This document shows positions 33,241-35,616 of a stretch of 35,616 nt of DNA, one piece after another. Origin of the DNA: Streptomyces morookaense. GTDB lineage: Bacteria > Actinomycetota > Actinomycetes > Streptomycetales > Streptomycetaceae. Both the position numbers and the translations under genes were made by a program. The notes beneath the pieces are model-generated. The model saw nothing but the letters and a program-made list of their open reading frames with translations, searched no databases and was not told the DNA's origin. The stretch is taken from positions 1 to 35,616 of the forward strand of contig NZ_JABBXF010000106.1 of the NCBI RefSeq assembly GCF_013030945.1, read 5' to 3'. Numbering within the stretch: the first letter of the stretch is position 1; every line of letters begins with the position of its first letter.

Positions 33241-34098
33241 TCAGCCAAGCGTCTCCCAGAAGCGCACCAGCGCCTCCGCCGTGGCCGCCGGGCGCTCGGC
33301 GTTGGGGGAGTGCCCCGCACCCTGGACGACGGTGCGCACCGCCGACAGCTCCTTCGCCATCGCGTCGATCACCGGCACCGGCCAGGCGTAGTCCACCGCC
33401 CCGGACACGACGTGCTTGGGCAGCGGCACACGGGCCAGCTCCGCGGTACGGTCCGGCTCTGCGGTCAACTGGCGTCCTGTCGCCATGAGTTGCTCGGGAA
33501 CGGTGCGCATCCACCGCCGGTGCAGGAACTCGGCCAGCTCGGCCGGCGTCGCCTCCGGCTCCGCGTCCTGGCGCTGCATCTCCTGCCAGACGCTCTCCAT
33601 GTCCATGGCCGCAAGCGCCTGGACGAGCAGGCGCGTACGGGCCTGCTGCGACTCGGAGATGGCGGCCGGCCCGCTGCTCATGACGGTCAGCGACCGGAAG
33701 GCGGCCGGCTCCGCGAGGACCGCTGCGCGGGCGACGAGCCCGCCGAGCGAGTGCCCGAGGAGGTGTACGGTCCCCGGCGGTCCGCCGAGCGCGGCGGCCT
33801 GCGCCAGCACGTCGCGGGCCAACTCGCCCTGTGCGTAGGCGCTTTCGTCGCGCGGCCCGGCGCTCTCGTGCTGCCCGCGCCCGTCGACGGCGACGGCGCG
33901 GTACCCGGCGGCGGCCAGCGGTTCGAGGAGCGCGATGAAGTCCTCCTTGCTGCCCGTGAACCCGGGGAGAAGGAGCACGGTGCCACGGGGTTCCGCGGCC
34001 GGGGGCCGCGCGTCGTGCACGGCGAACTCCCCACGAGAGGTGGCGAGCTGATACGCGCGGGTGCACGGGGGAAGTGCGAGGAAGGGGGGCCGGCTCAT
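33241..34098 (-). CDS. Alpha/beta hydrolase
   Basis: A 285-residue hydrolase. The oxyanion region is LLLPGFTGSKEDF (42-54); the nucleophile elbow is LLGHSLGGLVARA with S117; the Asp candidate is in VSGAVDYAWPVPV and the His in VQGAGHSPNAERP near the C-terminus. A helical lid lies between. ATG at 34098 lacks a Shine-Dalgarno, but TAACCT sits 7 nt upstream, suggesting a leaderless mRNA. Substrate unknown; it may be an esterase or lipase-like enzyme. Confidence 0.87.
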   Translation of the reverse strand: MSRPPFLALPPCTRAYQLATSRGEFAVHDARPPAAEPRGTVLLLPGFTGSKEDFIALLEPLAAAGYRAVAVDGRGQHESAGPRDESAYAQGELARDVLAQAAALGGPPGTVHLLGHSLGGLVARAAVLAEPAAFRSLTVMSSGPAAISESQQARTRLLVQALAAMDMESVWQEMQRQDAEPEATPAELAEFLHRRWMRTVPEQLMATGRQLTAEPDRTAELARVPLPKHVVSGAVDYAWPVPVIDAMAKELSAVRTVVQGAGHSPNAERPAATAEALVRFWETLG

Positions 34099-34154
34099 GG
34101 GGTCGAGGTTAGCGCGGGCCCTTCCGGGGGCGGTGGGCACGTGTGTACCGGGCC

Positions 34155-34244
34155 CCGAAGGGGCGCTGGGGGCACCTCTGGGGGTCCCCCCAGCGGTAGC
34201 TGGGGGAGGAACTGCGCGACCAGCCACAGGCGGCCCGCAGCCGA
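34155..34244. repeat. Dispersed palindromic element, copy E
   Basis: It has the same leading module as copy B (GGGGCGCTGGGGGCACCTCT ... AGCGGTAGCTGGGGGAGGA) but carries an extra self-complementary GGGGGTCCCCC in the middle. Then comes arm 1 (ACTGCGCGACCAGCCACAGG...CCCGCAG). No arm 2 follows. It lies upstream of the hydrolase gene. Confidence 0.82.
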
Positions 34245-34276
34245 CCAACTGCCCGGCGGCGGGCCGCGGATACGCC

Positions 34277-34318
34277 CCGGCCCCCGTCACCCGGTCGGAA
34301 CCGGGTGACGGGGGCCGG
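34277..34318 (-). terminator. Terminator of the right-edge repetitive gene
   Basis: A perfect 19-bp stem (34277-34295 with 34300-34318, CCGGCCCCCGTCACCCGGT) with loop CGGA lies 10 bp after the minus-strand stop at 34329. Confidence 0.9.
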
Positions 34319-34328
34319 GAGGCGGCTA

Positions 34329-35615
34329 TCAGGCGTCGGCCTTCTTGGCCGTGGCGCGGGTACGCCGCGGCTTCGGCACGGAGGCCTCAGCGGTGTCGAC
34401 CGCGGCCTCGGCCTTCTTGGCGGCGGTGCGCGTGCGCTTGGGCTTCGCCTCCGCCACCTCGGTCACCTCGGCCTCGGCGGCCTTCTTGGCGCGGGTGCGC
34501 CGCACCGGCTTGGCCTCGGCGGCCTCGGCCGTCTCGACCGCGGCTTCGGCCTTCTTGGCCGTGGCGCGCGTCCGCTTGGGCTTGGCCTCGGCGGCTTCCG
34601 CGGTCTCGACCGCAGCCTCCGCCTTCTTCGCGGCAGCGCGGGTCCGCTTGGGAGCGACCTCGGCCGTCTCCGCTGCGGCCTCGACGGCCTTCTTCGCCGT
34701 GGCGCGGGTGCGCTTGGGCTTGGCCTCGACCGCCTCCGCGGTCTCGACGGCGGCTTCCGCCTTCTTCGCCGTGGTGCGCGTGCGCTTCGGCTTGGCCTCG
34801 GCGGCCTCCGCGGTGTCGACCGCGGCCTCGGCCTTCTTGGCGGCGGTGCGCGTGCGCTTGGGCTTCGCCTCCGCCACCTCGGTCACCTCGGCCTCGACGG
34901 CCTTCTTGGCGCGGGTGCGCCGCACCGGCTTGGCCTCGGTCTCGGCGGCAACGGCGGCGACGGGCTCGGCCTCGGCCTTCTTGGCCGTGGCACGCGTCCG
35001 CTTGGGCTTGGCCTCGACGGCTTCCGCGGTGTCGACGGCGGCTTCCGCCTTCTTCGCGGCAGCGCGCGTGCGCTTCGGCGCAACCTCGGTCGCCTCGGGC
35101 TCGGCCTCGGCGGCCTTCTTGGCGCGGGTGCGCCGCACCGGCTTGGCCTCCGCGGCCTCGGCCGTCTCGACGGCGGCTTCGGCCTTCTCGGCGCGGCTGC
35201 GCCGGACCGGCTCCGCCTCGTCGACCTCCGCGGTCTTGGCCGCGGCCCGCATCCGCTTCGCCGCGACCTCGACCGTCTCGAAGGTGACGGTCTCCGCCTC
35301 GACGGCCTTCTTCGCCGCTGCGCGGATCCGCTTCGGCTTCGCCTCGGTCTCGACGACGGCCGGCGCGGCCGCGACGGTCTTCCGGGTGCGCGTGCGCCGG
35401 ACCGGCTCGGGCTCGACGGCCTCAACGGCCTCGGCGGCCTCCACGGTCGCGACGACCGCCTCGGCGACGACAGCCGCCTCGGCAGTGGCGCCCCGCGTGC
35501 GGCGCCGACGCGGCTTCGCCTCGGCCTCCGGCTCCGTCACCGCGGCCGGGGCCGCGGGAGCGGCCTCCTCGGCGACCGGAGCCGCCGTCACCGCCGCCTG
35601 CGCGACCGCGGCACC
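34329..35615 (-). CDS. Ala/Lys/Arg/Glu-rich repetitive C-terminal tail, 5' partial (possibly DEAD-box RNA helicase)
   Basis: The minus-strand frame is open through the right edge; at least 428 residues of C-terminus are present. It consists of roughly 24-residue units of the type AEAKPKRTRATAKKAEAAVETAE, with variants KPVRRTRAKKA, alternating acidic/alanine and basic blocks. This is disordered and suits nucleic-acid binding. In Streptomyces such tails occur on DEAD-box RNA helicases and histone-like or RNase E-type proteins; I favour the helicase from memory of this locus, but no catalytic domain is in the window. Repeats show near-identical DNA copies. Confidence 0.65.
   Translation of the reverse strand, partial: GAAVAQAAVTAAPVAEEAAPAAPAAVTEPEAEAKPRRRRTRGATAEAAVVAEAVVATVEAAEAVEAVEPEPVRRTRTRKTVAAAPAVVETEAKPKRIRAAAKKAVEAETVTFETVEVAAKRMRAAAKTAEVDEAEPVRRSRAEKAEAAVETAEAAEAKPVRRTRAKKAAEAEPEATEVAPKRTRAAAKKAEAAVDTAEAVEAKPKRTRATAKKAEAEPVAAVAAETEAKPVRRTRAKKAVEAEVTEVAEAKPKRTRTAAKKAEAAVDTAEAAEAKPKRTRTTAKKAEAAVETAEAVEAKPKRTRATAKKAVEAAAETAEVAPKRTRAAAKKAEAAVETAEAAEAKPKRTRATAKKAEAAVETAEAAEAKPVRRTRAKKAAEAEVTEVAEAKPKRTRTAAKKAEAAVDTAEASVPKPRRTRATAKKADA
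34391..34939. repeat. 129-bp direct duplication at 420-bp offset within the repetitive tail
   Basis: 34391-34519 and 34811-34939 are identical except one base (34477 G, 34897 A), whereas units between them differ at many synonymous sites. The 420-bp offset is 140 codons. Confidence 0.85.
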
Positions 35616-35616
35616 C

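Noticed and set aside
34061..35287. Plus-strand 408-codon frame rich in Arg/Pro/Trp opposite the repetitive tail
   Set aside because: It is the antisense shadow of the Lys/Ala repeat gene; codon bias and the terminator orientation both support the minus strand.

Overview
The window is a gene-dense, very GC-rich stretch of an actinobacterial chromosome, almost certainly Streptomyces. The grounds are third-position G/C bias, GTG starts, ATGA/GTGA stop-start overlaps, several probable leaderless genes, a short dispersed palindrome of the kind common between Streptomyces genes, and a gene order that matches the Mycobacterium tuberculosis Rv1177-Rv1239c neighbourhood. It is mostly conserved core genome. 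I found no phage, insertion sequence, CRISPR array, tRNA/rRNA, defence island or biosynthetic cluster.

Left part (1-5753): the 3' end of a low-complexity, membrane-anchored YoaR-like protein, a strong terminator, then a four-gene operon (ABC ATPase, ABC-2 permease, DesK-type histidine kinase, NarL-type response regulator) in the yvfRSTU/LnrJK-LMN style. A perfect dyad sits just upstream of it. Then come a SirB1-like protein and an Rv0428c-type acetyltransferase on the minus strand (5913-7777).

Middle (7892-16441): seven-iron ferredoxin fdxA and dapC, a small secreted protein, a lysozyme-like membrane-anchored protein divergent from dapE, a LOG-family protein, a FolP2-type dihydropteroate synthase paralogue, a small membrane/coiled-coil protein coupled to tag, a crotonase, and a DUF3117 protein. 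DapC and DapE serve lysine/diaminopimelate synthesis.

Envelope-stress block (16530-20901): O-methyltransferase divergent from an ECF sigma factor (SigE type), its ZAS anti-sigma factor, an HtrA-like protease and TatB. The htrA N-terminus contains an in-frame copy of the dispersed palindromic repeat.

Right part (20994-35616): an unknown protein, the minus-strand group MgtE-N/CBS - DUF1003 - Mrp, a lipoprotein, a divergent pair separated by only 32 bp, CorA, a SUFU-domain protein, DUF6758, a PHP phosphoesterase, a MarC protein, a 50-residue protein under an AT-rich region, a two-domain VOC protein, an alpha/beta hydrolase, and the Ala/Lys/Arg-rich repetitive C-terminal tail of a gene that runs off the right edge. 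The most interesting items are cis-elements and non-standard starts rather than a new multi-gene system.
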